Part shown: piece by piece, positions 1-12,342 of the stretch
Numbering within the stretch: position 1 is the stretch's first letter
Layout of the letters: the number at the start of each line of letters is the position of its first letter
NCBI RefSeq assembly: GCF_019175385.1
Contig: NC_083337.1
Location: forward strand, 43,314,938 to 43,378,937
From: Lycium barbarum
Lineage: Eukaryota > Streptophyta > Magnoliopsida > Solanales > Solanaceae
Length of the DNA: 64,000 nucleotides
Reading direction: 5' to 3'
Translations under genes and position numbers: made by a program
The notes under the pieces: model-generated
The model's database searches: none
The model's input: the letters and a program-made list of their open reading frames with translations, nothing else
Told to the model about the DNA's origin: nothing

Positions 1-154
1 CATAAGTACCCACAGACCTTTATCGCCATCATATTTATATAACGTACCCAGCCTGTATCAGGACTCGGTGTGAATAGCTAACTGATCGGTGGTTGCACAT
101 CTACGTGTCGTACCCGACTGACTATAGCGCGGCTCGGTATCAGTAACATAATGA

Positions 155-180
155 ATATATATATATATATATATATATAT
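155..180. repeat. (AT)n microsatellite
   Basis: About 13 AT units inside the 3' LTR of element A. The matching place in the 5' LTR near 20985 has only a short ATATATAT, so the run grew after the LTRs separated. Confidence 0.9.
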
Positions 181-1169
181 GAATACATACGAGAATCGTA
201 GAATCATTATGGAACCTTTTGATGAGATGTAAGGACATAAAGGTTTCAAGTGTCATTATGAAGTAGTAATGTTCAATAAGTAAAGTTGTCGGAATCATAG
301 ACATGAACGATATATAACAAGGTAGCATTTGGGGTCAAGTCATAATTCCCCTAATGTGTCTAAGAGTGAGAGTCACTTTTGGGGTTTATATGTTTGTCAT
401 TCGTTCGTATCGTAAAGAATCATGCCAAAAGAAGAAAAGGGAATAGCCTTAACATACCTGGAAGTCTTCCTAAACGTCCAACGTCTACTTCTCGAGCTCA
501 TAAGTCTTCAATTAAGATAACATATCCCACAATTAGATCATTTACATCACTTACTATCCAATCCAGGTACGAATGAAACTTAACGAAATTCGGGCAGCAT
601 TTCCCCTATAATTCTTACTCCAATCCAACTCCAAAACTGTCCACAATATACACAACATCATTAATAACAACAACAACAACAACAATATTCAGAAGCTATA
701 TTCCAAAAATTCCATCCACAACAACACAAGAATACACTCCAAATTAGTTCACACGATAATAAACAACAACAACAACTTATACGATTTCCCGCCATTAATC
801 TGGTAGTACACATCCCATAATTTTCCCTATGTCCTGGATGAATTTAAATATATCTAGGAGAGGAGGATTCTTACCTTATATGCCAAGAACTACTCCTTCC
901 ACCTTACTTTATTTCGAAGATAGTATGGATTTAACAATGTGAGATAAATAGAAATAATGAGATTGCAGTAGTGAGCAATAATATTGTTCTTGACAAAATC
1001 TATACCTTGATTTCCATAAATAAACTCCCATAGCTACTAATCCCATGGATGTTGTTTCCGTTTCTATTTGGAATCTCCAAATAAAAGGTTGCTATGTATA
1101 CTTATAATCTCACGTTAGGGCTGTAGATATGTTTTTAAGGAATTTTTCTATCAATTGATGGGAGATCTG

Positions 1170-1171
<2 letters not shown>

Positions 1172-1262
<91 letters not shown>
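1172..1262. repeat. Long (TA)n microsatellite
   Basis: About 45 TA units without interruption in the 3' LTR of element A. The homologous site in the 5' LTR (about 21982-21994) has only about five units. Open frames crossing it are repeat artefacts. Confidence 0.95.
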
Positions 1263-1265
<3 letters not shown>

Positions 1266-1933
1266 CATATTCCCTTGCTAAAGGGTTGTGTGGGCCCGCA
1301 AATATATGTATTATTCTTATCCCCAAGTTGATCATTAATATCTACATAAGCATTAGTCACATTTGACTCTTATTCCATTGAACCACACTTTTCTTCCATG
1401 ATATTAACAACTAACTACTTGTCTTCCACTAACACTCTTAATTACTGACATGTTTCCCACTAACATTCTTAATTAATCAATTACTCAAATAATTAATTTC
1501 TTGATCATGATTCACTTAAACATGGACCACTTTTAACACACTTCATATACTCATTATCATAATCATGTGGTAGAACTCTAGTCCATAGCCTCTTTATACA
1601 TACACAAAATATTATTTGCAATCATCGTCGCCTTAATCTTAAGTCTTAAATCATTACAGGACCTCATCCTTTTATACTCCGATCTCTTTATTTGCATACT
1701 TGTGTATGACCAAAATTCTCCAGTGCCAACGATTCGAACCATAGCCCGAAAGTATGAGTATAATATTGATAAAACTTATACTCTCTGATTTTCTTAACTT
1801 CTAATATTCACGACACTTACTTACCACTTGGTAACATAGCATAACTCTTTATAACCTCAAAAATAATCTTGTCCTTAAACTTATGTCGATTAACTTATAA
1901 AAAATCCATCGTACAAAAGTATGGGATGCAACA

Positions 1934-1948
1934 TCCTTCCCCCCTTAA
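1934..1948 (-). other. Polypurine tract of element A
   Basis: Minus strand reads TTAAGGGGGGAAGGA immediately before the LTR start TGTTGCATCC. Element B has the equivalent TTAAGGGGAGAAGA at the same place. It would prime plus-strand DNA synthesis. Confidence 0.85.
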
Positions 1949-2149
1949 GAACATTTGTCCTCGAATGTTAAACTAGTCTATAGAGTCTTATAAAAATTTC
2001 GGCTGAGTCTTATCTATAACTGTACCGATGCCAACATGTCATAAAACAACCCAACAACGCATAGCCTCACAGGGCTACATGAACAGTAATAACTATGGCC
2101 TCACACGACCAAATAGAATAACTATATGTACATCACATACCTGAAGTCT

Positions 2150-2770
2150 GGACTTCCTCATGAAGTGGAAACAAGTGTAGGTATCTGGACCTTATATCAT
2201 TCTCAGCTCCCAAGTCATCTCCTCGACATTCTTATTCCTCCAGAGCACCTTAACCGAAACTACATCCTTAGTCCACAATTGGCAAACTTGTCTATCTAAT
2301 ATAGTCACTAGGGTCTCCTCATATGATAATTGCTCAGTCACCTAAACATCGTCTACTGGTACGACTCTCGAGAGATCTCCTATGCACTTATAGAGCATAG
2401 ACACATGGAATACTGAATGTACTGACTCCAGATCAGAAGGTAGCTCTAACTCATATGCTACCTTACCCACTGTACGAATGATTTTGTATGGCCCAATGTA
2501 TCGAGGACTAAGTTTACCTTTCTTGACAAATCTCATTACTCCCTTCATAGGTGAGACTTTCAGGAAAACTCAATCACCTACCTCAAACTCTAACTTACGC
2601 TGCCGATTGTTTGCATAGGAATTTTAGCTACGCTGCGCCACTAATAATCTTTCCTGGATCACCTTTACCTTTTCAACTGCTTGCTGCACTAAATCTGGGC
2701 CTACGAGTAGATTTTCCCTAACATCAAACCATCCTATGGGGGATCTACATCTTCGCCCATATAAGGTTTC
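2150..2770 (-). pseudogene. Element A integrase C-terminus and chromodomain-like tail
   Basis: Carries the end of the integrase reading frame, separated from its core (8506-9436) by the solo LTR at 2776-8500. From 2770 downwards it encodes GRRCRSPIGWF and LVGPDLVQQAVEKVK, then KGKLSPRYIGPYKI, VHSVFHVSML and VVPVDDV. After a TAG just past 2342 the frame continues with LSYEET, KVLWRNK and EEMTWE, the group-II chromodomain-like module that targets integration in Tekay/Del elements, and ends near 2195. Element B has the same module at 51883-52260. The target-duplication bases (2771-2775) sit in the MAPY-ETLYG stretch, where B is continuous (MAPYEALYG). Several frame breaks make it non-functional. 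Confidence 0.85.
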
Positions 2771-3247
2771 ACAGGTGTTACACCCCGTATCTTTGAAGAA
2801 GCACTTATCAAATTTGAAACATAAGTACGTTGAGTTAGGGTTAAGTAAAACCACTTTGGAATATAAGGATCATGCATTATTAAGTATATGTAATGAGTGA
2901 AGGATGTATATAAGATATACCGGAAGGTTTTATAAGGAAATGAGTGGAAGAAATGAAGTAGTACGACTTCGGAGAAAGGATGCGTAATGTTTTGTGTGAA
3001 AAATTTGGTCCAACTTGGGGGACGCATATCTCTGAGCATATGAAGTTTTTTAAGGTGAAACAAAAGCCTAAAATGAATTTCGTTGAGCCTAGTTTCCAAC
3101 GCAACAAAGTTCTAGTCGATAGGACATCGGAGTAGAGAATAATGGACGTTACAAGTTCAGCTGACAGAGCAGAACGTGTGCTACATTACTGCTACAGTAC
3201 CGACTTGCTACATACTGCTACAGTGACCCCGACCAGAATTTGACCCT

Positions 3248-3257
3248 TATAAAAAGG
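3248..3257 (+). promoter_or_regulatory. Candidate TATA box of S1
   Basis: TATAAAAAGG about 470 bp into the LTR, preceded by a short repeat array (CTACA-TACTG units, about 3178-3230) and followed by a purine-rich leader. Placement fits the U3/R boundary of a plant LTR. Confidence 0.5.
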
Positions 3258-3775
3258 CTAAGAACCCCTTTTTTCACCAGATTTTCCCAGAAATTTCCAA
3301 AAAATTGAAGAGAGAAAGAGGGGGGATCACAAAGTGAGCAATTTTCAAGCGAGGAGTATTAATCAAAGCTCGGATAAACGCATGGATGTGATTCTAGTAT
3401 GGTTTTGCGGTGGATTCAAGGTAGATATTTAAGATATCTCTATTTTAACAAGAATAAGGTATGAATATCCTATTGTTAATGTTAATTTTGGTTTATTTAT
3501 GGAGATAAAGTCGTTAAATAATTGTGTAGTAAGTTGGTTAGTTATGGAAGTTGGAAAACACCGTGTGGGATGTTTTATGGTACATATTGGTGTTGTAAAT
3601 GATGTTATTTATGTTGGTATTTTTGTTGTTGTTGTTAGTTGTTGGATTGTGATTTCGGGCTAGGCATATAAATAGGGGAGGTACTGCCCGAATTTCAGCA
3701 AATTATAAACAGAATTAAATTGAAGGCTTAAGATGAGCGTATGACATTGAGCCTAATAATAGTATTGTCACGACC

Positions 3776-6700
3776 CAAACCCCGTGGGCCGCGACTAGTA
3801 CCCTAACTGGGTACCCATACGTACCTACCTGATCGAATTCGAACCATACAGATTTTTTTTATTTTTTTTTTTTTAAAACAGAAGTACGGAAGTAGGCCGA
3901 TACAAATACGGCGTGCGCGTAACATACATATATATACATATACCTGAACACACAGACATTTACAGATAAGCCGATAAGGCTAACATACAGACGGAACCCG
4001 TAACCCACACATCTATCTACAGGCCTCTATAGACATACAGAATCATATGACGGGACAGGGCCCCGCCGTACCCGGAATATACATACATACGGAATACACA
4101 GACGACAGAAAATATATACCAAAGATATGCTCCGGGTCAAAGGATCTCTTCAGATAGCAGAGTCGGAAACCTACGCTGGCGGCGTCTCACCTGGTGCGTC
4201 TGTACCTGCGGGCATGTAGCGCAGCCCCCGAAGAACGGGGGTCAGTACGGAAAATGTACCGAGTATGTAAAGCAGCAACGTAACAGATATAAACATAGTC
4301 CGAACTAGAGTCACAGTAATATAACGGGCAAAATCATAAGTCAAACTGACGGACAGAGTTATGATCCAGACGGACATACAGAATCGTGTTACACACAAAT
4401 GGACAGAATTATAGTTCGGACAGACAGACGGAATCATAATACAGACCGACGAGCAGAATCTGAATCCATACGGACATACCGAAGCAGAAGCCATACGGAC
4501 ATGCAGAATTAGTCGTAACACAGACGGACAGACAGACAGTAGCATGACGGACAGAATTATGCATGCAGAGTAGCACAGAGTCATACAAAATCATACAAAG
4601 GCGTGTGCTTTATAAATACAGATGGCACACGCATATATTCATACAGATCCCGGCCCTGTCTGGGGGCGCGGTAACAGAACCCGGCCCTCTTAGTACGGGA
4701 CGCGGTGGACAGACAGAATCAAATCGGATCATATGCCATCCTGGCCGCCATCCCCATACACAGATCATACAGACATACAGATCCCGGCCCGTACGCCGAG
4801 GGACGCGGTGAACAATGCAGAGAAAATATGCATGATAACAGAACCTGGCCCGGGTCGCAGTGAAAGAATGCATTGAGACAGACACGAATCGATAAATGAG
4901 AAACCACCTACCTACAGACTCAACATACAGACTCGATCAATCGGAAGGGTGCCAAACGGCGAGCCAAAATCAGAATATCCAGATAGTATGCATAGCACGC
5001 GCTCATATCCTAATTAGGAAGGCACGACAGATTATCAGAATGGGATGCTCGGATGTTCAGAAATAATATTGTATAAATTACACAAAAATATCCATAATAT
5101 TCACAAAATAATAGTTCAGAAGTTTTTGGAGAAGATCGGACCAAAACAGAAGTATTTTAAAAATCGTACCGGAAGTATCGGGCCTTGTGGGCCCACCTCG
5201 GACCAACCCGAGGCTACATACGTAAATTACTGATGATTGACCTTATGAGGTCACCCATACTCATTCGGAAGTGTTCCGACTCCGTTTGGGGAAGTTTTGT
5301 ACAAAATCTCACTTTAAGGGCAATTTGCAATAAAATAGTTTCAATTGAATTGAAGGAATTGGAGCGGTTTTCCGTCTCGAATTCCGGGGAACGGAGTCGG
5401 ACCTAGGGCTCGCGGCCGAGCCTACCACATCCAGAACATGCCTAGGAGCGTATAGAAGTGCTTCACATACCTCGATGGCGCCTTATGCTCGCTCGGCGTC
5501 AATCCAAATTTCGTCCAAAATCTGGAAATGGTCAAGTTTACCATTGGGTTAGTTTCATTCTTTCAATACTCTATCTTTACACATAATTGCCTACCGAAAT
5601 TTCGGCAGCATTTCCTCTGTATATACGACATCCCCGAGACTTAGCTCGGCTCAATTCCTCAACACAACAGCCCAGAGAAAACATCCAAACAACAACAAAC
5701 ATCAATAAACACTAATTCATACACTATGGCATTATTAGCCATCTTTCGACACAACGAGTTATTTTTCATTTTAAACTTGCATTTCCAACCAAACTTATTA
5801 TTTTCATATCCATTATCCATCAAAATCATTACGACACACATCGGAGGCATCCATACCATATTCACATAACATTCATAAGTTACTCAAACATTCAACTTCC
5901 TATCAAATCACTACCTTCCCAATCTTTCCTAACTTCCAACATACAAGTTCATAAACACATTTTCATATTCCAAGTTCGTTATCGTCAATCACAATTTCAA
6001 GACATTAGGCTAACGCAACATACTTTCCGACAACGACTTAACAAACAATTCTTCGTTTTGGCTTAACCATTATCCTTCAATCTACTTCACAAAGCCATAA
6101 CACAATTAACATACAACCAAAATCAAATTCACATCCCATATTACACATAGTACCATACGGCCAACATACTATATTTTCCAACTCTCACTAATTCATCCCA
6201 CTTTCCTTTCTAATACAATTTCCACCATACTACAACTAACTTACACAAGAATTCAAACCATTACAATCATGCAATACATATATATGCATTCGGCCACCAC
6301 CCATATTTTTTTTCAACATACAAAATTTCCATGTTTTTCCTTCATTCACACATACTACAACATACCTATATCATTTTTAACACAACAAAAGCATGGAATC
6401 CTTACCTTTCTTCAAGTTCTTCACTTGGGGTTGAAGTTGTTTTCTTGCCAAAATCTTTACATCAACTTGTAGATAATCTTGTGCTTAGTAATAATCTCTC
6501 AAGAGAGGAACTTTTTAAACCCAAGAATTGGCTCCAAAAATTTTTCTTTCTTTTCCTTTTCTTTCTCCTCTCACCCGAAACCCTCTCCTTTTGTTCCTTC
6601 TTTCTTGCTTTGTATTTTTTTTTTTTCTTGAAAGTTCTAAGGATAATGATGGATATATAATGCCACATGGAAAAATTAATCCATGGGCTTGGATCATGGT

Positions 6701-6946
6701 ATGACCGGTTGGGCCATCCCATTTGGGCCTAATTTTTTTCCTATCATTTTTGAGCCCAAAATTGTTGTCTAAAGATGGTAATTTATGGAGCAAATTTCCA
6801 AAATTCCCTTGGCCACCTTTCGTAATTCCACACCATTAAATTCATAACCTACACATGCATACAAAGTAAGGTCCAATTGTGGCCTTATTCATCACAAGTC
6901 AACCCACCTTGAATTTTTCGAATAAACAAAAATGTCGGATGTAACA
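3776..6946 (-). mobile_element. Solo LTR S2 nested in S1
   Basis: On the plus strand it runs from TGTCACGACCC (3776) to GGATGTAACA (6946), so the LTR reads on the minus strand. A perfect 5-bp target duplication agtat flanks it (3771-3775 and 6947-6951). It is 3171 bp with no coding domain. It belongs with S5 and S7 (3.1-3.4 kb LTRs). The hairpin module is at 4206-4274 and the donor-like site at 5470. Confidence 0.93.
4206..4274 (-). other. Conserved LTR hairpin/acceptor module (S2)
   Basis: Minus strand: GTACTGAC, then stem CCCCCG/CGGGGG (plus 4225-4230 and 4236-4241) with a 5-base loop, then CATGCCCGCAG|GT. The stem is the C/G version of the CGTCC/GGACG stem in other LTRs. The donor-like AG|GTATGT is at 5470. 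Confidence 0.7.
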
Positions 6947-7566
6947 AGTATGAATGTTTTATATGTAGATTTACAAGCTTGGAAGGATAAACGTTGAACG
7001 ACTAAGGCGACAGAAAGGTATGTTAAGGCTCGTCCCTTTCTTTCAAAGGCATGATTCCTATGTTACGATTTCATAAATGCTTCCATAACTTCTTTGTTTT
7101 CAAAAGTTAAAAGTCTATGATTCCAAGGCACGATTCCCTTCCTGATAACCCGTAAATATTTTCCGAAATGTCCGTATTTTCTCCAAAACAAAGGTTTATG
7201 ATTTTGTAAGCTTTTATGACTACAACGACGGACATGTTTTTGTAATGACAACGATGATGTCAAAGATGAGAATATGTCTATGATGATTATGATGAGAATG
7301 GTTTCATGTTTGAAAGTCTCAAGTTGTGGATTCAATATGAATATGAGAATATTGAGCTATTTCTTGATCCTCAATTTTATTCCTTGATAATGACTCTATT
7401 TTCTAAAAACTTCAAAGTATATGAATTGACTCCTTATGAGATTTATGACCTTATTCTATGTTTTCTCTTGATATTATTCTTCATTGATAGTCTCGCCTTA
7501 AAATAATTGTTCCTTCAAGGTGAGATAGAGCGATGATTATTCCATAATATAATCAAAGGTTACCGA

Positions 7567-7576
7567 CCTTACGTCA
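7567..7576 (-). promoter_or_regulatory. as-1-like TGACGTAAGG in S1
   Basis: CCTTACGTCA on the plus strand. It contains the TGACG core bound by TGA-type bZIP factors and recurs in S4, S5 and S7. Confidence 0.45.
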
Positions 7577-7950
7577 CTCCGATAGAGACATAACATTCCT
7601 TGGGCTCTCCTGCATGCTGCTTATATGATATATGTATATGTATATGGGGAATATGGGGAAAAAGGGAGTGGCGCTATAGACGCATTGCCACCTGATCAGT
7701 TGGTGTAACTTATCATCCCGGACGCGGGATGCCTGGACGCAGGACACATGTGGCTAAATGGATCAGAGCCGATGCCTCGGCATATTTTTCTGTATATATG
7801 AACAAGAAATGTTTTTCAAAGAATGCTAAGCCTGCATGGCATCCTCCCTAAGAGGCACTCATATGTACAAGTTATTCTTTTATCTTACGATATGCTCTAC
7901 ATTTCCATTTTGTTATTATTCATACTTTACATCCCTTACTATGTTACTAT

Positions 7951-8022
7951 TCATGCCTAACATACTCGGTATATTACTCGTACTGACGTCCCTTCTTGTG
8001 GATGCTGCGTTCATGCCCGCAG
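7951..8022 (+). other. Conserved LTR hairpin/acceptor module (S1)
   Basis: CGTACTGAC followed by stem CGTCC (7987-7991) and GGATG (8000-8004), closed with one G-T wobble, then TTCATGCCCGCAG|GA. The donor-like GTATGT is at 7018, giving a putative 1005-bp interval. Confidence 0.65.
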
Positions 8023-8505
8023 GATCAGGCAGCCAGTCGGACGATCCATCACAGTAGGACCTCTCCTCAGCAGCAGTCAGTACGCTCCATTGATCCGGAG
8101 CTATACCCTTTTTGGTATGCTATTCAGTTACGTACATGTATGGGTACGGCAGGGCCTTGTCCTGTTATTCCTACAGTTTGTACTCCATAGAGGTCTGTAG
8201 ACAGTGATATGTAGTTGTGATATTATGCAGCCTCGTTGGCGTGTATTTTATTGTTCAGTATATATGTGTGGCGGCCAAATCGGCTCACGCTGTTATTCTC
8301 AGTGTTTATACTTATATGTATACATTGGCCGTGAGTTCCCGGTACGGTGTTTCTTATGTTGATCGTTCGGGAGACAGTCCAGCTCAGTTACAGATTGTGT
8401 ATGGGCCCAGGATAGTTAGTGAGAGGTAAATGCAGGCATAGGAGTGCTTGATCAGCAATGGTCGGGCACTTGTTGTGGCCCGTCAATTTGGGTCGTGATA
8501 ATAGG

Positions 8506-9436
8506 GAGCCATCTAAATAATAGAATGATTGTTGTTATTGTATGCGAACTCATTAAGTGGCAAATGATCATCCAAACTACCTTGGAAATCAATCACACAT
8601 GCCCTCAACATATCTTCAAGGGTTTGTATAGTGCGCTCCGCTTGTCCATCCGTCTGCGGATGAAATGTCGTACTAAGACTCACTTGAGTCCCCAGTCTAT
8701 TCTGAAAGGATCTCTAGAAGTTAGCTGCAAACTGTACCCCTCTATCTAAAATGATAGCTGCAGGAACACCATGAAGTCGTACAATCTCTCTAAGATAGAG
8801 CTTCGCATAGTCCTCAGCTAAATAGGTAGTCCTGACTAGCATAAAATGGGCCGACTTCGTAAGTCTATCTATGATAACCCATATAGAATTATACTTACGC
8901 TGAGTACGAGGCAAGCCTATAATAAAGTCCATATTAATTACTTCCCATTTCCACATCGGAATCTCTATAGATTGCAACAATCCACCAGGCTTCAGATGCT
9001 CAATCTTAACTTGCTGACAATTCGGACACTGGGCAACAAACTCAGCTATATCCTTCTTCATCCCATCCCACCAATATAAGTCTCGAGTGTCATGATATAT
9101 CTTTGTTGACCCTGGATGAACTGAGTAACGAGCATAATAGGCTTTTCCCATGACCTGCTATCGTAATCCTATAACATCTGGTACACATAACCAGCTTTGA
9201 TATTTAAGGATTCCATTATCAAAGACTTTGAATGGAGTCTTCTCTTTCTGGGAAGCATTGTCTCTATAGTGGACTAGAATAGGGTCCTCATACTGCCACT
9301 TCTTTATTTCAGAGACTATAGAAGAATCTGCAACATCTCGAATCATCAGCCCTGAGTCTCCTGAATCCATCACCAGGACTCCCAAGCTAGCTAACTGATA
9401 TATATCATGATGCATATCCTTCTGCTCTGCTCTCAA
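8506..9436 (-). pseudogene. Element A integrase, zinc-binding and catalytic core
   Basis: Retroviral-type integrase that would insert the cDNA. Reading leftwards from 9436: the WQYEDPILVHYRD linker, an HHCC zinc-binding part (SVHPG... CPNCQQVK), then the core with INMDF, ILDRG and [11 protein letters not shown], giving the D,D,E residues. A stop lies near 9157 between linker and zinc domain, another after RGVQFAANF (8714), and a TAG at 8513-8515 falls where element B has CAA. The frame breaks off at S1 and resumes at 2770. Confidence 0.88.
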
Positions 9437-9457
9437 ATATGATAAACACCCATTGAC

Positions 9458-10011
9458 TTACGACTCAAAGCATGCGCTACAACATTTGCTTTTTCCTGGA
9501 TGATATAAGATATCCACATCATAGTCTTTTAATAACTCTAACCACCGCCTTTGTCGTAAATTCAACACTTTCTGTTTGAAAATGTACTGGAGGCTCTTAT
9601 GATCAGTATAGATATCAACATGAACGCCATATAAGTAGTGTCTCCATATTTTCAAAGCATGAATCACTGCTGCTAACTCTAGATCGTGGGTAGGATAATT
9701 CTTTTCATGTTTTCTCAACTGCCTGGAAGCATGGGCTATAACCTTGCCATGTTGCATCAACGCACAACCTATCCCAACCCCTGAAGCATCACAATATATA
9801 ACATAACCATCTGGACCCTCAGGCAGAGTCAACACTGGTGCCGTAGTCAACGTATCTTTCAACTACTCGAAGCTTCGCTCACATGCGTCCGTCCACTGAC
9901 ACTTAGCTTCTTTCTGAGTCAACTTTGTTAATGGTGCTGAAAGTGAAGATAATCCTTCCAAAAATCTCCTATAATACCCTACTAGACCCAAGAAACTGCG
10001 TACCTCAGGAG
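9458..10011 (-). pseudogene. Element A RT end and RNase H
   Basis: From 10011 it continues the RT thumb ([10 protein letters not shown]) after the S3 interruption, then RNase H: YCDASGVG, the [12 protein letters not shown] glutamate and [12 protein letters not shown]. Near 9490 one extra A in an A-run shifts the frame. In the corrected frame the last acidic residue is His (VVAHAL) where element B has Asp (VVADAL). A TAG interrupts the stretch before [10 protein letters not shown]. RNase H would remove RNA from the replication hybrid. Very close to 47585-48150 of element B. Confidence 0.88.
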
Positions 10012-10432
10012 GTGTCTATTACACCTCGTAGTTTCGTCCGTTGAGATTCGTTAGGTGTTAGTTGTCCTAATCACGGAAACTGGAGTTACCTTCTAGGATA
10101 TGAGGAGTTTTGGTGTGTTTATTTTTTCCAAATTAAATTTCATCGAGTCTAGTTTCCAACGCAACAAACCGTTCGGCAATGTGACATCGGAGCAAAAAGT
10201 TATGGGTGTTTTAAGACAGACTGGCCGAGCAGAAAATTTTGACAGACCAGTTTGACAGCCGCAGAATATTTTGACGGACCGCAGAAATTCAAATTGCACC
10301 TCCCCAGCGTAAAACAATCATAGTGAGCAATATTTGACTGGGCAGTTCTACGGAGGATTTTGACAGCCCATAGGAATTTTGATGGCCTGTCAAAGTGGGT
10401 GCATGATTGCCCGACGGGATTTTAAGTTACGC

Positions 10433-10441
10433 TTTATATAT
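10433..10441 (+). promoter_or_regulatory. Candidate TATA box of S3
   Basis: TTTATATAT directly downstream of the palindrome array and upstream of a pyrimidine/purine leader. Confidence 0.45.
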
Positions 10442-11790
10442 TTCATTCCATTTCATTTGGAAATTATATTTTCCCAAATCAGATCCAAGAGCTCTCCAAA
10501 AACCCTTTCTTCAACTCCATAAACTAATCCAAGCCAAAATCCAAGAGAGATTAAAGATCAAGAGGCAAGAATCAAGATATCCATGTGTTAGAAGTCTTGC
10601 TAGGGTTAGTAGTCTTCAAGAATTCTTTGGGTATTGAAGCTAGGGTTTTCATATAAGTTGATAGCTTGCATCCAAAGCTCATTCTTATGAGATAAAATGT
10701 TAGTTTTCATGCTTATTACATGTTATGAAGAATGTTTAGTTGTTGAACAACTTGGGTAGAAGGAGAAAGTAGAAGATGAGTTCTAAATGTAGTTTTTATG
10801 ATGTTTTTGATTAGTAAGCTAACTTGAGTTATGATTTTTAGTATGATATGGATATAATCTTGTTATAGACGGTAATAATGATGATAAGAAAGCGTTCTAT
10901 GAAAAATGTGCAAAGGGTTGGTGTGAAGTTGTTAGTTTAAGTTGAATGTGAGAATGAATATGGAAGACTTATTGGAATGTGACTACGTGATTATGATATT
11001 GTAGATGTTATTACGGTTGTTTGGGAGTTGTTTTGTAATATGGTGGAAGTCGATGAAATGGGGAAAATGCTGCCCAATTTTCATTAACTCATGGATTGTT
11101 CTAGTTTGGATTTAAGAGCATCTTTAAGGCTTAACCAAGGTATGAATCCTTTTAAATGTAGATTTTCCAAGCTTCGATCGTGAACGTTAAGTAGTTAAGA
11201 AGACAACGAGGTATGTAAGGCTAACCCTTCTTTCATTAAGGCATGGTCCCATTGCTAAATACCTTCATACGAGTTGTATAGCATCTTCCAAATGACTTCA
11301 TTCCTAGAATCGCTAAGGTTCATGATCCTCGATAAATCTCATGATACTATTGGTCCCATCCTATGATAGTTGATTCTCTAAGGAAGGATATAATGAAAAT
11401 GATGATGACGATGATAATGTAGAGAACGTGTATGTGCTTCTATGTATATATATATTTATATATTAAAGTATGACTACTAAGAGCACCGAGCTTACATGAC
11501 CGGTTATGATATCTATCGCATGCACACCGCTGCAGTTGGGTACGGTTAACACTGAGCCTTGGTGGGGCCAGGTACGTATAACACCGAACCTTATCATGGA
11601 TGGGTATGTAAGACACCGAACCTCTATGGTCGGGTATGATACTACTACAACTATAAATGTATGAAATGGAAGGTTCCCAATAGAAAGGGGATAAGTAAAT
11701 ATGATGAACAACGCTAGAGGTATAAATGGCTTCATTATCTCATGACCTCGCTATCTTATGTTCTTTTTTACGTTTCTATTATGATGTTGA

Positions 11791-11863
11791 TCATGCTTAA
11801 CATACTCAGTACATTATTCGTACTGCCGTCCTTTTGTTTGTAGACGCTGTGTCATGCCCGCAG
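11791..11863 (+). other. Conserved LTR hairpin/acceptor module (S3)
   Basis: Stem CGTC (11827-11830) and GACG (11843-11846), one pair shorter than in element B. The branch-like word is CTGCC instead of CTGAC. It ends TCATGCCCGCAG|GT; donor-like GTATGT at 11211, a 653-bp interval. Confidence 0.6.
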
Positions 11864-12146
11864 GTGGATAGGGAGATAGACTTGACTTATAGATTACTTG
11901 TTCAGAGATTGCATAGAGGAGCTCCATTTGATTCGGAGCTGCAGCTTTTGGGTATTATTCTTTTGCATACATTCATATGGGCATGGCGGGGTCCTGTCCC
12001 GCCTATATGATTTTACATACTCTTCTTAGAGGCTTGTAGACAGTAGTGTATGGTTACATGTCTTGCAGCCTTGTCGGCTCATATTTTGTATATTATTTTG
12101 TTAGCCTCGTCAGCTTGTGAATATGGACATGGGAATTGTTGTTGAT

Positions 12147-12152
12147 AAATAA

Positions 12153-12183
<31 letters not shown>
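12147..12183. repeat. (AAAT)n/(AT)n microsatellite
   Basis: AAATAAATAAAT followed by about 13 AT units near the right end of S3. Confidence 0.9.
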
Positions 12184-12342
12184 CGTGTTGTTGCCCGATG
12201 TGAGTAATATTGTGGATGTATAGAAATCATGAGTAGGCCATGTGGCTCACCTAGATGGGAATATAAATGTACGATAAGAGGTGCCCAGGTGGGTTAGCAC
12301 CGGGTGCCCGTCATGGCCCTCCGATTAGGTCATGATAGTGTC

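Larger units (their letters stand above)
1..1933 (-). repeat. 3' LTR of element A (truncated by window start)
   Basis: Reads on the minus strand from TGTTGCATCCC at 1933. It aligns almost end to end with 20858-22656, the 5' LTR of the same element, apart from small indels and expanded AT runs. Shared landmarks are the TATCGCCATCATATTTATAT block near the start, the (AAC)n run near 670, and the GGGATGCAACA or GGGATATAACA end. The rest of this LTR, including its GGGTCGTGACA end, lies left of the window. Confidence 0.9.
2776..8500 (+). mobile_element. Solo LTR S1 (chromovirus family), interrupted by S2
   Basis: Starts TGTTACACCCCG at 2776 and ends GGGTCGTGATA at 8500. It is flanked by acagg (2771-2775) and atagg (8501-8505), a 5-bp target duplication with one mismatch. 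Without the nested S2 (3776-6946 plus one target copy) it is about 2549 bp. No gag, pol or primer site is inside, so it is a solo LTR left by LTR-LTR recombination. It sits in the integrase frame of element A. Internal landmarks are a TATA-like TATAAAAAGG at 3248, a donor-like AG|GTATGT at 7018, TTACGTCA at 7569 and the hairpin module at 7951-8022. Confidence 0.9.
10017..12337 (+). mobile_element. Solo LTR S3 in element A RT
   Basis: Begins TATTACACCTCG and ends GGTCATGATA, decayed forms of TGTTACACCTCG and GGGTCGTGACA. A perfect target duplication gtgtc is at 10012-10016 and 12338-12342. It is 2321 bp with no coding domain. It splits the RT frame between WPRPTT and PPEVRSF. It has a gac-gga-ccgcag palindrome array (about 10200-10400), a TATA-like TTTATATAT at 10433, a donor-like GAG|GTATGT at 11211 and the hairpin module at 11791-11863. 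Confidence 0.93.

Noticed and set aside
1151..1360. Open frame on the minus strand crossing the TA run
   Set aside because: Tyr-Ile repeats encoded only by the microsatellite; no other coding signal.
4171..4584. 137-codon minus-strand open frame with repeated Cys-Pro
   Set aside because: Low-complexity CGGACAGA-type repeats within solo LTR S2; no domain.
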